Of a stretch of DNA of 64,000 nt, positions 10,355 to 18,944 are shown piece by piece. The DNA comes from Chaetoderma sp. LZ-2023a (taxonomy: Eukaryota; Mollusca; Caudofoveata; Chaetodermatida; Chaetodermatidae): contig CM067366.1 in assembly GCA_034401795.1 (NCBI GenBank), positions 68,564,014 through 68,628,013 of the forward strand. The letters are read 5' to 3'. The position numbers and the translations under genes are program-made. The notes beneath the pieces were generated by a model that was not told the DNA's origin, did not search any database, and saw only the letters and a list, made by a program, of their open reading frames with translations. Positions within the stretch are counted from its first letter, which is position 1. Each line of letters begins with the position of its first letter.

Positions 10355-10543
10355 GCTAAGCCTGTTGCGACTTCTGCTTCAGCTGGCTTTTCTCAGCCGC
10401 CGCCGGCGAAGAAAGCCAGGAAGGTTGTAGAGGCGCCTACCCTCCCCAAGGTTGTTCCTGACCGCCCTAGAGGCGGGAAGGGCAAGGGGAAGGGTACGGG
10501 TAAGTCCTCAAAGGGCGGACAGAAGGGGCCGGATCGTACCTGA
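10355..10543 (+). pseudogene. ORF1 basic C-terminal tail beyond the stop
   Basis: Same frame as ORF1, 62 codons to TGA at 10541. Very rich in Lys, Gly and Pro (QPPPAKKARKVVEAP, RGGKGKGKGTGKSSKGG), as expected for a nucleic-acid-binding tail or nuclear signal. A single nonsense change therefore separates it from the main ORF. Confidence 0.7.
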
Positions 10544-10695
10544 GGGTACGAGAGCTCCCTTCATAGCAGTCTGGACCGCGCCTGTGCGACAGGAACAGCG
10601 GTGCCAGTTATACCCGTCGTGCCTAGAACGAAATGGTTCTCTCTCTCTCTCTCGTTAAGAAAGAGGGGGGAGCGGAATACGAGCCGGACAACCCC
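10544..10695 (+). other. DIRS gap between ORF1 and RT
   Basis: Includes a (TC)n run at about 10633-10650, followed by GTTAAGAAAGAGGGGGGAG. The frame that becomes the RT N-terminus is already open here. Confidence 0.5.
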
Positions 10696-10826
10696 GTTAG
10701 ACGTCGAGGCGTCTATTGTGGGTGGAAGGCTCATGCGTTTCGTCGAGGCCTGGCGAGGTGTGACGTCAGACAGTCTGGTCCTGGGATGGTTATCCCAGGG
10801 TTACATGCCGGAGTGGTGGGGTTTTT
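10696..10826 (+). pseudogene. RT N-terminal segment in the recombinase frame
   Basis: Frame 2 encodes a segment containing GGRLMRFVEAWRGVTSDS and GWLSQGYMPEW, which resembles the start of DIRS reverse transcriptases as I remember the family. The rest of RT continues in frame 0. The switch falls in TGGGGTTTTTCC at about 10816-10828, a homopolymer context, so either a one-base indel or a frameshift site is possible. Confidence 0.6.
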
Positions 10827-10844
10827 CCACCACAAAATCTGTCT

Positions 10845-12185
10845 TTGGCACCTGTCTGGACACCCGTACCAAAGGAGCCAGACAAGTTAGAAGCTGTTCA
10901 AAAGGAAGTGTCGGGTTTGCTTCTGAAGGGAGCAATAAAACCAGCAAACCGAAACACTCCAGGCTTCTATTCAAACATGTTCCTTGTCCCCAAGAGCACA
11001 GGGGGATGGAGACCCATACTCAATCTCAGGCCATTAAATTGGTTTATCCATACGCCTCGGTTCCTGATGGAAACGCCGAGGTCGGTAATGGCGGGATTGA
11101 GGAAAGGAAGGTGGTGTGTATCGATCGATCTGAAAGATGCATATTTCCACATTCCGATGAACAGGAGTTGTCACAGGTTTCTGAGATTTGCGTTTCAGCA
11201 TCAAATATGGGAGTTTATTGTTCTCCCATTTGGCATGTCGACAGCTCCGAGGGTTTTCACAAGAATGGTCCTTGCGGTGACAGCGTTTCTCAGAAAAGAG
11301 AACGTGGCGCTACACACCTACATAGACGACTGGCTGATCAAGGCAGACTCGGCAGCCAGGTTGAACGTGGATACTGCTCTGACTCTGAGGTTACTTTCAG
11401 ATCTGGGCTGGATAGTCAACGAGGAGAAATCCGAGTTGACGCCCACTCAACATTTCGTTTATTTGGGGATGCGATTCGATCTCGAGGAGGGCAGGGTGTA
11501 CCCGTCAGAGCCCAGAGTGGTGTCTCTGTTAGCCATCCTCAAGAGTTTTCGAGTGGGAAACCACATTCAGGCGAGGCGGTTCCTTCAGATGATGGGCATG
11601 ATGGTCTCCATGGAGCAGGTTATCCCGTACGCTGCTCTAATGCGAAGGCCTATCCAGTTGTATCTGATGTCTCTGGGGAAACAGAGAACAGAACCCCTGT
11701 CAAAACTGGTACCAGTTTTGGAGCCGATAATGTCGCATCTTGTATGGTGGAAGGTGCGTCAGAATTTCCTAGTATGGGTTTCACTGCACCTACCCCACCC
11801 CCAGCTGTCCGTGTACACGGATGCATCGCTGGAGGGGTGGGGTGCCTGCCTGGGAGAACACCAGGTCTCGGGCACATGGACTCTCCCGGAGAGTCAGCTG
11901 CATATCAATCTGTTGGAAATGATGGCAGTGGAACTGGCGTTGGAAGAGTTCCTTCCGATGATCAGGGGCAAGGTGATATTGATACGGTCGGACAATTCGA
12001 CAGTAGTATCATATATAAATCGCCAAGGCGGGACCAGGTCGCCCACTCTGTGTATCAGAGTGTGGCACTTGATTCAATGGTGCAGGAATTACTCGGTTGT
12101 TTTGAAAGCAGCTCATATTCCTGGCCGATTGAACATTCTGGCGGATGCTTTGTCTCGCAGACAGAGAATTCTGCCAACAGAATGA
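10845..12185 (+). CDS. DIRS reverse transcriptase and RNase H
   Basis: 446 codons in frame 0; the first codon of the open stretch is TTG, so this is not the natural start (see the N-terminal segment at 10696). RT palm motifs are SIDLKDAYFHIP (about residue 92), LPFGMSTAPRVF and the catalytic YIDDW (about residue 158). RNase H follows with YTDASLEGWGA (about 323), the glutamate in NLLEMMAVELAL, SDNSTVVSYI and a final LADALSR. The frame ends at TGA 12183-12185, right after RILPTE, where relatives generally continue into the next domain. It copies the element RNA and removes the template strand; it would act with the recombinase downstream. Confidence 0.92.
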   Translation: MAPVWTPVPKEPDKLEAVQKEVSGLLLKGAIKPANRNTPGFYSNMFLVPKSTGGWRPILNLRPLNWFIHTPRFLMETPRSVMAGLRKGRWCVSIDLKDAYFHIPMNRSCHRFLRFAFQHQIWEFIVLPFGMSTAPRVFTRMVLAVTAFLRKENVALHTYIDDWLIKADSAARLNVDTALTLRLLSDLGWIVNEEKSELTPTQHFVYLGMRFDLEEGRVYPSEPRVVSLLAILKSFRVGNHIQARRFLQMMGMMVSMEQVIPYAALMRRPIQLYLMSLGKQRTEPLSKLVPVLEPIMSHLVWWKVRQNFLVWVSLHLPHPQLSVYTDASLEGWGACLGEHQVSGTWTLPESQLHINLLEMMAVELALEEFLPMIRGKVILIRSDNSTVVSYINRQGGTRSPTLCIRVWHLIQWCRNYSVVLKAAHIPGRLNILADALSRRQRILPTE

Positions 12186-12758
12186 TCCCTCAACCCTCCA
12201 GTTCTGCGACGGATCTTCGAGCATTGGGGCAAACCCAACGTGGACTTGTTCGCCACAAAGGAAAATGCTCAAATCATGACGTATGTCTCGCCGATTCCAG
12301 ATCCAAATGCCGTCGATACAGACGCTCTGGCGATAAGCTGGAGAGGGATGCACGCTTACGCGTACCCACCCACCATTCTTCTACCGAAGGTATTGGTGAA
12401 GGTCAGGGAGGAACCGTGTCTGGTCCTGCTAATAGCGCCGTATTGGCCGAGCAGGGCGTGGTTCACGGATCTTCTAGATCTGTTGGTGGAGAATCCTGTG
12501 CAGTTGCCCGAGATTCCGAACATAATCTCCCAGGCCAAGGGACGCTTCCTACACGAGCGTCCCGAAATGTTCAAATTGACTGCGTGGATGTTATCAAACA
12601 ACGTTCCACGTCGGAAGGCTTTTCTCGACAGGCTGCTGATTTCGTCGCGGCTGCGAGGAGGTCAACTTTCAAGTCATATAACAACAAGGATAACAGATTT
12701 GCAGACTGGTGTGAAGAAAAGGGTATTGATACCTTTCAATCCACTATTCAGCAAATAG
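12186..12758 (+). pseudogene. Methyltransferase-like extension of DIRS pol
   Basis: Same frame as RT after the TGA. Contains VDLFATKENAQIMTYVSP, ISWRGMHAYAYPP and LVLLIAPYWPSRAW, which match the domain after RNase H in many DIRS elements, usually labelled DAM-methyltransferase-like. It is open to 12758 and overlaps the start of the recombinase domain in another frame. Without readthrough of the stop it has no start of its own. Confidence 0.75.
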
Positions 12759-13600
12759 CAGACTTTCTCTGTGAGCTGTTCTTTTCAGGACTAGCTCCCG
12801 TCACAGTTGCTGGATACAAGTCAGCTTTGGCATCAGTTATCCCTTGTCTAGCCAACAGGGATAGTCCAGAGGTGGCCCAGTTAAATGTGATGTTGAAGGG
12901 AATGAGCAATCTCCGAACGAGACAACCGGTAGTCATTCCAGCCTGGAGTCTATCTTTAGTGCTTAATGTACTGGCCAAGCACCCTTTCGAACCGTTGCGT
13001 TCGGCTAGTCTAAAGCATTTGACTCTAAAGGCAGCATTTCTATTGGCAGCTTCCTCAGCTAGAAGGCGCAGTGAGATCCATGCGCTTTCGGCAGAGAGGA
13101 ACCGATTTATTGTTTCTGGAGAAGGTCTGCGTCTTCTGCCAAGAGCAGAGTTTATGTCAAAGAACCAATCTTTGAGATATCCCGGCAAACCGATCATTAT
13201 ACCGAAGTTAACTAGGTTTGATCGTGATGCCAGTGTCTGGTGCCCGGTCCGTGCTTTGACTAAGTACAAGAAACGGACTGACTCGTTACGGTCGAACGAT
13301 AGACATCTGTGGATCTGCCATAAAAATCCGTATGGCGCCGCATCCATGGATACTATCTCTCGTTGGGTGGTCGAATGCATTCAGACTACTCACGAGATGG
13401 CGACTGGGCACCAGGTGCAAGGCGTAAGGGCACACGATGTCAGAGGAATAGCCGCCTCGACCGCCCTTTACAATGGTGTTCCGTTAAAGGACATCATGGC
13501 CGTTGCACAATGGCACTGTGAGTCCTCATTTACGGATTACTATATGAGGGATGTGTCAGACTCAGCCAATCCACTCGCTTTAGCTGTTTTGAAACGATAG
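12605..13600 (+). CDS. DIRS tyrosine recombinase
   Basis: Frame 2. The start given is where recognisable domain sequence begins (STSEGFSRQAADFVAAARR); the frame is open without a stop from 10601, 999 codons in all, through the whole RT region. An N-terminal SAM-like core-binding region (FADWCEEKGID, FLCELFFSGLAPVTVAGYKS) precedes the catalytic domain. That domain carries the first Arg in SSARRRSEIHAL (about 13057), His-x-x-Arg in AHDVRGIA (about 13431), then QWHCES and the Tyr nucleophile in FTDYYMRD (about 13540). The full catalytic set is present. It would integrate the circular DNA intermediate without making a target duplication. Confidence 0.9.
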   Translation, partial: STSEGFSRQAADFVAAARRSTFKSYNNKDNRFADWCEEKGIDTFQSTIQQIADFLCELFFSGLAPVTVAGYKSALASVIPCLANRDSPEVAQLNVMLKGMSNLRTRQPVVIPAWSLSLVLNVLAKHPFEPLRSASLKHLTLKAAFLLAASSARRRSEIHALSAERNRFIVSGEGLRLLPRAEFMSKNQSLRYPGKPIIIPKLTRFDRDASVWCPVRALTKYKKRTDSLRSNDRHLWICHKNPYGAASMDTISRWVVECIQTTHEMATGHQVQGVRAHDVRGIAASTALYNGVPLKDIMAVAQWHCESSFTDYYMRDVSDSANPLALAVLKR

Positions 13601-14098
13601 TTAGTGACCACACTGCTCTTCACCCTTTTTTCACTTCGGTAAGAAAAGAACCTAAAGCAGGCATGGTCAAGCGAGAGGATGACAACCAGATTGTGTCACT
13701 GATGGCCGAACCAGTGAATGGTTGGAGGCGGTACGTCTGGAGTCCAATTATCATGCGGTAATTCAATAGTGAGAGTTTTTTGTATTATGGATGTGTATCA
13801 TGTTCATTCATCTTATATATTCATGCTCATTCCCAGGCTAATACATGGAATATGCAGGGAGCAGTTAACCCTGTTGGCATATTTGTGTTTCAGGCGAGAT
13901 ACATGTTCGTGAGTTCTCTCCCTTTTCTTAGGAGGAAAAAGGGGGGGAGGCGGTGATGCGAATGTGATTCGGTTCCGTGAACTTGACGGTCCTTTTAGGT
14001 CTCCGTTAGTCAAGTTTGAAGTCTTAAATCTTTCTCAAAGGGGCAAAATTAGCATTTATGGCTTGCCCCTTCCCACCAGGTTACTGATCAAATCTGGT
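13601..14098 (+). other. DIRS 3' non-coding region
   Basis: No gene. Holds a foldback at about 13918-13940 (CCCTTTTCTTAGGAGGAAAAAGGG) and a short one around CTTGACGG...CCGTTAGTCAAG (13979-14011). Confidence 0.5.
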
Positions 14099-14200
14099 GT
14101 ATATCAGAAGTAACAGAATGGTGAGTATTGATCGAAGGAGAATGAAGGAAATGTCAATTTCCCTTTCTCCGAGATCTAACAATACTCACCATTCTGTTAC
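14099..14200 (-). repeat. DIRS internal complementary region
   Basis: Its first half, TATATCAGAAGTAACAG through GATCGAAGGAGAATG, is the complement of the left end. Its second half, CTTTCTCCGAGATCTAAC through ATTCTGTTAC, is the complement of the right end. The two overlap at a short CATTCTC, as expected if the region templates the circle junction. Confidence 0.92.
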
Positions 14201-14240
14201 GGACCCAGCCTCCCAGCCCCACGGAGGCAAGCCATGGGTT

Positions 14241-14457
14241 TCTCTTGTTTGGTGGCTATGCAAACAATATGAGCTCTATGGTAAACGGGTACTCGGCAGT
14301 TGGGAGCCGAGTACCCGGTTCCAAGGAGTCGGTAAAGCTTTCTAAGTCTATAGTCCTAGAGCCAGCTGTCAGGGCCAGCTGTATATCAGAAGTAACAGAA
14401 TGGTGAGTATTGTTAGATCTCGGAGAAAGGAAAATTTAAATTTACTTCATTCTCAGA
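14241..14457 (-). repeat. DIRS right inverted terminal repeat
   Basis: Complement of 7337-7517 across GAGCTCTATGGTAAACGGGT, GGTAAAGCTTTCTAAGTC and ACAGAATGGTGAGTATTG, with an extension (GTTAGATCTCGGAG to CATTCTC) absent from the left repeat. The asymmetry is what makes the two halves of the complementary region differ. Confidence 0.9.
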
Positions 14458-14967
14458 GCATCTAAATTTTGGAGGTCCCAAGGACCCTACACCCTGAAAT
14501 CTGGGAGTCTCCAGCTGAGATATGGGGTTCCCAAACTGAAATTTGGTGTTCCCAAGCAGTACATGTACTTCTCATCCATGCTAAAATTAGAGAATACTAT
14601 GGACACAGAAGTATAAATTACGGTGGTTTCATGCTAGATTTTGCAGGTATTTTTGTGCCAAAACCTGTAAAACTACTAAATATTTAAGTCATGGAAGATT
14701 TTCGGGGGTCCAATGGGACCCACTACAACTACTTTTGGGGAGGTCACAAGCTGCATTTTGGGGTTATATACGCTCAAAAGGACCCTTATTAGAATCACTG
14801 CAAGGAGTCTAGTAGAGGTAGAGCATATGTACAGCGGGGTGTGGATCCCATTACGTGAACACATTTAGAACTATATAGAGCACAAAAGAACAACTTAGCT
14901 GGCAGTAGATGGCATACCATAAATACAATGGTCAAGATTGGTCAAGCAAATACAAAATCCTACTCTG
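14458..14967. other. Non-coding stretch right of DIRS
   Basis: No supported gene. Three degenerate ~28-bp direct repeats (CTGAAATCTGGGAGTCTCC and variants) lie at about 14490-14555. Confidence 0.45.
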
Positions 14968-15205
14968 TTAACCCTTTAACCCTCAAATATATTCGAGAAA
15001 ATTTCAATTTTCTAATAGAAAATGTCCATTTGCAGACCAAGAGAAAACTATTTTTGAAAATTTACCACTTGAATGGCTGGCTCGGTTATCGAGCCAGTCA
15101 TTCCAGTGGTAAATTTTCAAAAATAGTCTTCTTTTGGTTTGCAAATGGACATTTCTCACAAACTGCAGAAGCCATTTTTGGCTGATATGAGTGTTAAAGG
15201 GTTAA
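14968..15205 (-). repeat. Family A palindromic MITE, full length
   Basis: Intact TTAACCCTTTAA (14968-14979) and TTAAAGGGTTAA (15194-15205), 238 bp. Inner arms are almost perfect around CTCGGTTATCGAG. A good reference copy. Confidence 0.95.
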
Positions 15206-15382
15206 CGTGCATTTGCAGGCCAAGAAAAGTTTGAAAATTTGCCACTTGAATAACTGGTGCAGTTATAGTGCCAGTCATTCTGTCTGTCAAGTACCAAAAA
15301 TTGTGTTCTAAAGTTGCAAATGGACATTCGTCAAGACCACTACAGAAGCAGTGTTTGTTTGACTTGACAAGTAAATGGTTAA
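15206..15382 (-). repeat. Truncated family B MITE abutting previous copy
   Basis: Begins inside the inner arm (CATTTGCAGGCC) directly after the TTAA of the previous element and ends TAAATGGTTAAC. Confidence 0.8.
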
Positions 15383-15446
15383 CGGATGGACTGACATTGT
15401 ATTTACACACACTGTATGTACATGTATGCGCTCTATTGTTGAAACC

Positions 15447-15676
15447 TTAACCCTTACATTTTTCCGAGAAATATTTAATTTTCTCATAGAAAATGTCCAT
15501 TTGCAGACCAAGAGATTATTTTTCAAAATTTGTCACTGGAATGACTGGCTCGATTATCGAGCCAGTCATTCCAGTGATAAATTTTCAAAAATAGTCTTCT
15601 CTTGGTATACAAATGGACAGTTTTTCAAGATCAATCCATAGGCCGTTTTTGGCTGATATGAGTGTTAAAGGGTTAC
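15447..15676 (-). repeat. Family A palindromic MITE
   Basis: TTAACCCTTACA at the left and GTGTTAAAGGGTTA at the right. Loop CTCGATTATCGAG. Confidence 0.92.
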
Positions 15677-15946
15677 CCATGTCCATTGCAAACTGAGACT
15701 AGAGACATTATTTAAAGTAAGAGTAATATTTTAAAAACCATTTGACTGAAAATCATTGCTGGCATCAGAAGTTAAATTGTTTTTCAAAATAATCCTCTGC
15801 GTTACATAGATTATATTGGTAATCTATTAAAATAAGAAAAACGGAAGAAAATTATCCACATGTGCAAGTGAGTGTTAATTTTTAGGTATCCAGAGTTGAT
15901 GCTATACGCTTTACTTACTTGTATGTCAAGGTCATGGGTTCATCAT

Positions 15947-16156
15947 GTGGATTAATCATAAAACTGACCAAAACTGGCCTCTGCAGTGGGCTTTGGCAAT
16001 GGCCATTTGCAGGTCAAGAGATGATCATTTGTGAAAATTTAACGCTGGAATGACTGGCTCGGTAATCAAGCCAGTCATTCTAGTAGTAAATTTTCAAAAA
16101 TATTCTTGGTTTGCAAATTGATTAAACGAAACTCTGTTTTTCTTGACCAGTGTTAA
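15947..16156 (+). repeat. Family B MITE, ends decayed
   Basis: ACCAAAACTGGCCTCTGCAG outer arm, GCAGGTCAAGAGATG inner arm. Right end reads TTGACCAGTGTTAACC. Confidence 0.8.
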
Positions 16157-16182
16157 CCATTATATTATAAACATCTTCATGC

Positions 16183-16322
16183 GTAACCCTTTAACCCTCA
16201 AATTTGTTTTAAAGAATTTAAATTTTCTCATAGAAAATGTCCATTCGCAGACCAAAAGAAGAATATTTTTGAAAACTTACCACTTGAATGACTTGCTCGG
16301 TTATTGAGCTAGACATTCCAGA
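16183..16322 (-). repeat. Half family A MITE
   Basis: TAACCCTTTAACCC terminus, right outer arm and one inner arm. Truncated just after the loop at GACATTCCAG. Confidence 0.8.
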
Positions 16323-16517
16323 ATGATTGAACCGTCCCTGAAGTTGGTTGACCGCTTTCACATTGACATACTTATGGTTGCTTGTCCCATCTTCACTTGG
16401 ATGTGTGTTTACACTGCTCTGACAGTCTGTGTGTTACTATGTCTTCAGATGAGCCATCATTAACTGTCTCGCTGCTGCAAGCCATCAAACAATAATTTCT
16501 GTGAGCAAAAACTATTG

Positions 16518-16668
16518 ACTTGCTAAATATTTTGAAAACAATTTGACTGAAAGTTGTTGATGGCTTAGCCAACAACTTTCAGTCAAAATGTTTTCAAAAT
16601 ATTTAGCAGGTCCAGAGATATAACCCCTGGTATATGTTGTCTACAAAATGTCAGCAGTGAGACGGTTA
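16518..16668. repeat. Family D palindromic MITE
   Basis: AAATATTTTGAAAACAATTT with GACTGAAAGTTGTTG, mirrored exactly by CAACAACTTTCAGTC. Stem about 40 bp with a 10-base loop. A decayed ACGGTTAA lies at the right. Confidence 0.85.
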
Positions 16669-16750
16669 AGGACATGAATCCATTCATATGTGATGTAGAT
16701 GCAGTGAATGTTCTGAGTTCTGGCTTTCAGGTACAGGGCAGGTTTGTCTG

Positions 16751-16943
16751 CTAGGCATCAGTGCAAGGTACTACCAGTTCAATCTCCATGTTTTCTGCCT
16801 GTTCTTCAGTGAAGTTTGGCAGTAAAGGCTTAATTTCAATTGGATCCTGTGGTAAACTGCCATTTATCTTTGATACAAGTTCTTTAGACAAGTCTTTAAA
16901 ACTAATGATCACTTCGAGCAGTTGAAGTTTGCTTCCTGGAGAG
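16751..16943 (-). CDS. C-terminal exon of an unrecognised protein
   Basis: Reading leftwards from an acceptor-like CCCCTCATACTAAG (ending at 16944), one leftover base is followed by 63 codons and TAG (16753-16751). The translation is protein-like, containing KLQLLEVIISFKDLSKELVS and LLPNFTEEQAENMEIELVV and ending CTDA. Hydrophobic and charged residues alternate as in a helical domain. The sequence is not part of any repeat seen elsewhere in this window. No upstream exon on the minus strand could be identified to the right. It may be the last exon of a host gene or a gene fragment; no family is recognised. Confidence 0.5.
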
Positions 16944-16982
16944 CTTAGTATGAGGGGACATTTTATAACCTGAATTTCCTAT

Positions 16983-17153
16983 CTTGTTCTGAGGTCCAGT
17001 GACCCGCTCCTGCATGGTCTGAGGTCCAGTGACCCACTCCTGCTTGTTCTGAGGCCCAGTGACCCACTCCTGCATGTTCTGAGGTCCAGTGACTCACTCC
17101 TGCATCTTCTGAGGTCCAGTGACTCACTCCTGCATGTTCCGAGGTCCAGTGAC
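16983..17153 (+). repeat. 30-bp minisatellite, six units
   Basis: Unit TTCTGAGGTCCAGTGACCCA plus CTCCTGCATG. Copies differ at a few sites (CCCGC/CCCAC/CTCAC); the last is cut at GACTCTATCAG. Confidence 0.95.
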
Positions 17154-17460
17154 TCTATCAGTCAAGGGCATGAATAGGGATACTTTTCATTTCTTTTCTG
17201 ACGGTTCAGCGTGCTGTGTTTTGGATATTGTCACTGTCTGGGCATGTCATCTAATGTGTCAAGCAATTGCTGGCTTATGGTACATGACAAAATTTCTTCA
17301 GAATGCACACATGTATTAACAATTTACATATCATACATGTTTCCATCCATAAGTAATGTATGCATAAACATTTTCTGATAAATTTAATATTGCACATATT
17401 CAATATTGTACAAATACATAAAGTAATCTTTCTATCCTCCTGTGATGTAACCTTTGTCCA
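17154..17460. other. Unique non-coding stretch
   Basis: Nothing recognisable; no supported exon. Confidence 0.4.
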
Positions 17461-17658
17461 GTTACCCCTTTCATGGTCAAGCCTGCCAAAACCGACCTCT
17501 GCACTCGTCTTGAGGAATGTCCACTTACAGGCCAAGATAACCGAGCCAGTCATTCCAGTTATAAATGTTCAAAAAAGCCTTATCTTGGCCTGTAAATTGA
17601 CATTTACTAAGCACAATTTTAGGTTTTTGGGTTAAATCCAGACCATGAGAGGGTTAAC
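17461..17658 (+). repeat. Family B MITE with shortened hairpin
   Basis: TTACCCCTTTCATGGTCAAG at the left. The left inner arm runs straight from GGCCAAGA to TAACCGAGCC, so most of one stem is lost. Ends GAGAGGGTTAA. Confidence 0.85.
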
Positions 17659-17892
17659 CCTTTAATGACAAAGCCGGCCAAAACCGGCCTCTGTAGTGGT
17701 CTTAAAGAATGTCCATTTGCAGGCCAAGAGAAGACTATTTTTGAAAATTTACCAGTGAAATGACTGGCTCGATAACCGAGCCAGTCATTTCAGCGGTAAA
17801 TATTCAAAAACGGTCTTCTCTTGGCCTGTAAATGGACATTCAATAAGTAAATATTAAAATTTGTTGAACAAATTTCGTCATTAAAGGGTTAC
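17655..17892 (+). repeat. Family B palindromic MITE, full length
   Basis: Shares its TTAA with the previous copy (GGGTTAACCCTTTAATG). Both arms carry GGCCAAGAGAAGAC/GTCTTCTCTTGGCC. Ends GTCATTAAAGGGTTA. A good reference for family B. Confidence 0.94.
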
Positions 17893-18395
17893 TGAAAATG
17901 TCACAATATGAGACCAGAGATGATTTTAAAATGTACAAATTAAATTAAATGTAACAAAACTAATTTATTCTATTTTCATAGGTAATTTCACCTACACTAT
18001 CTTTTAAGAACTTTTTAACGAGGGAATTTTTTTTATAAATCTTATATCCAGTATCTTTAATACAAGCTCCATTCATAAATTATTATACAGCGAGAGGGTT
18101 TGAATTATCCTGAATATGATGATTTCCTGTCAGCGGGTGGTGGTGGGAGGGGAGAGGGGGTTGTATTCAGATCTCTAAGTCTGATCCCGTGAACTTTACA
18201 TCATTGGACAAGTGGCTATTCCATCCATTAGCAGTTTGTACTTGCTGCCAGTTAGTAATTTACACAGCAGGGGATATGATCATATTAAAAGTTGACTTCC
18301 TTAATGGTTATTATATATTATATGTATACATGCGCATATTTGAACTATTTTCATTCTAAATGTTTGACACTGTATACTAATTAGTTAAAATCTTG
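17893..18395. other. AT-rich non-coding stretch
   Basis: No gene or repeat seen apart from a short G-rich patch near 18135-18160. Confidence 0.4.
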
Positions 18396-18480
18396 TATAT
18401 TTTGAGATCAATTTAAATGAAAGTTGTTGCTGTCTATGGTGGTGTGAATTTCATTCAAATTACTTTCGCAATATTCATGA
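18396..18480. repeat. Degraded family D MITE core
   Basis: TATATTTTGAGATCAATTTA with GAAAGTTGTTGCTG, mirrored weakly by CATTCAAATTACTTTCGC. Confidence 0.6.
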
Positions 18481-18537
18481 GGTTTTACATATAATATCTG
18501 GCCTCCATGGTACAATATTTCTGACAAATTACATTGT

Positions 18538-18730
18538 TAACCATTTCACAGACAAATCCCCGAAAACGTTTATTCTTTGCGATATAAAACTTGCTTGTCT
18601 GTTGAATATTTTGAAATTAATTTAACTGGAAGCTGGTTATCAGTCAAATTAATTTCAAAATATTTAACAGTTTTCATGCATTGGTGCCTTGAAAATGAGA
18701 TGTCGGGAATTCATCGGTAAAAGGATTAAA
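18538..18730. repeat. Family C MITE with TTAA-type end
   Basis: Left TTAACCATTTCACAGACAAA, core CTGTTGAATATTTTGAAATT with a very short loop (GGTTATC), right AAAAGGATTAA. Confidence 0.82.
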
Positions 18731-18756
18731 ATTATGATTTTTATTAATATTAAAGC

Positions 18757-18944
18757 TGTAACCCTTGAAATACCAGTGTCCCAATTTAAAGAAACTTATT
18801 CAGGAAACCTGTTGATTATTTTGAAACTAATTTGACAGGGACCTGTAACAGCTCCTAGCTAAATTAGTTTCAAAACATTCAACAGACTATTCCCTACCTC
18901 ATAGGGGATTTGTCATTTCTGGTTTGTGAGGATTAAGGGGGTTA
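18757..18944. repeat. Family C MITE with TTAA-type ends
   Basis: AACCCTTGAAATACCAGTGT at the left, core GTTGATTATTTTGAAACTAA, right ATTAAGGGGGTTAA. Another copy at 55301 shares the flank AACTCAATTTCAAG. Confidence 0.82.

Larger units (their letters stand above)
7337..14457 (+). mobile_element. DIRS-like tyrosine-recombinase retrotransposon
   Basis: About 7.1 kb, flanked by inverted terminal repeats. Just inside the right repeat lies an internal complementary region matching the outermost sequence of both ends, the hallmark of DIRS elements, which are thought to replicate through a circular intermediate. Order: left ITR, leader, gag-like ORF, RT/RNase H, methyltransferase-like extension, tyrosine recombinase, 3' leader, complementary region, right ITR. 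No integrase or protease and no target duplication are seen. The element is clearly richer in GC than its flanks. A stop in ORF1, a frame change at the RT N-terminus and a stop after RNase H make this copy non-autonomous as read. Confidence 0.93.

Noticed and set aside
10633..10890. 85-residue frame between DIRS ORF1 and RT
   Set aside because: Third frame over the RT N-terminal segment; the neighbouring frame carries the family-like sequence.
14928..15185. Recurrent short proteins reading NVHLQTKR, LKIYHWNDWLGYRASHSSGKFSKIVFSW in many places on both strands
   Set aside because: They are translations of the A/B hairpin stems. The same peptide appears wherever a hairpin has an open frame, so they are repeat artefacts.
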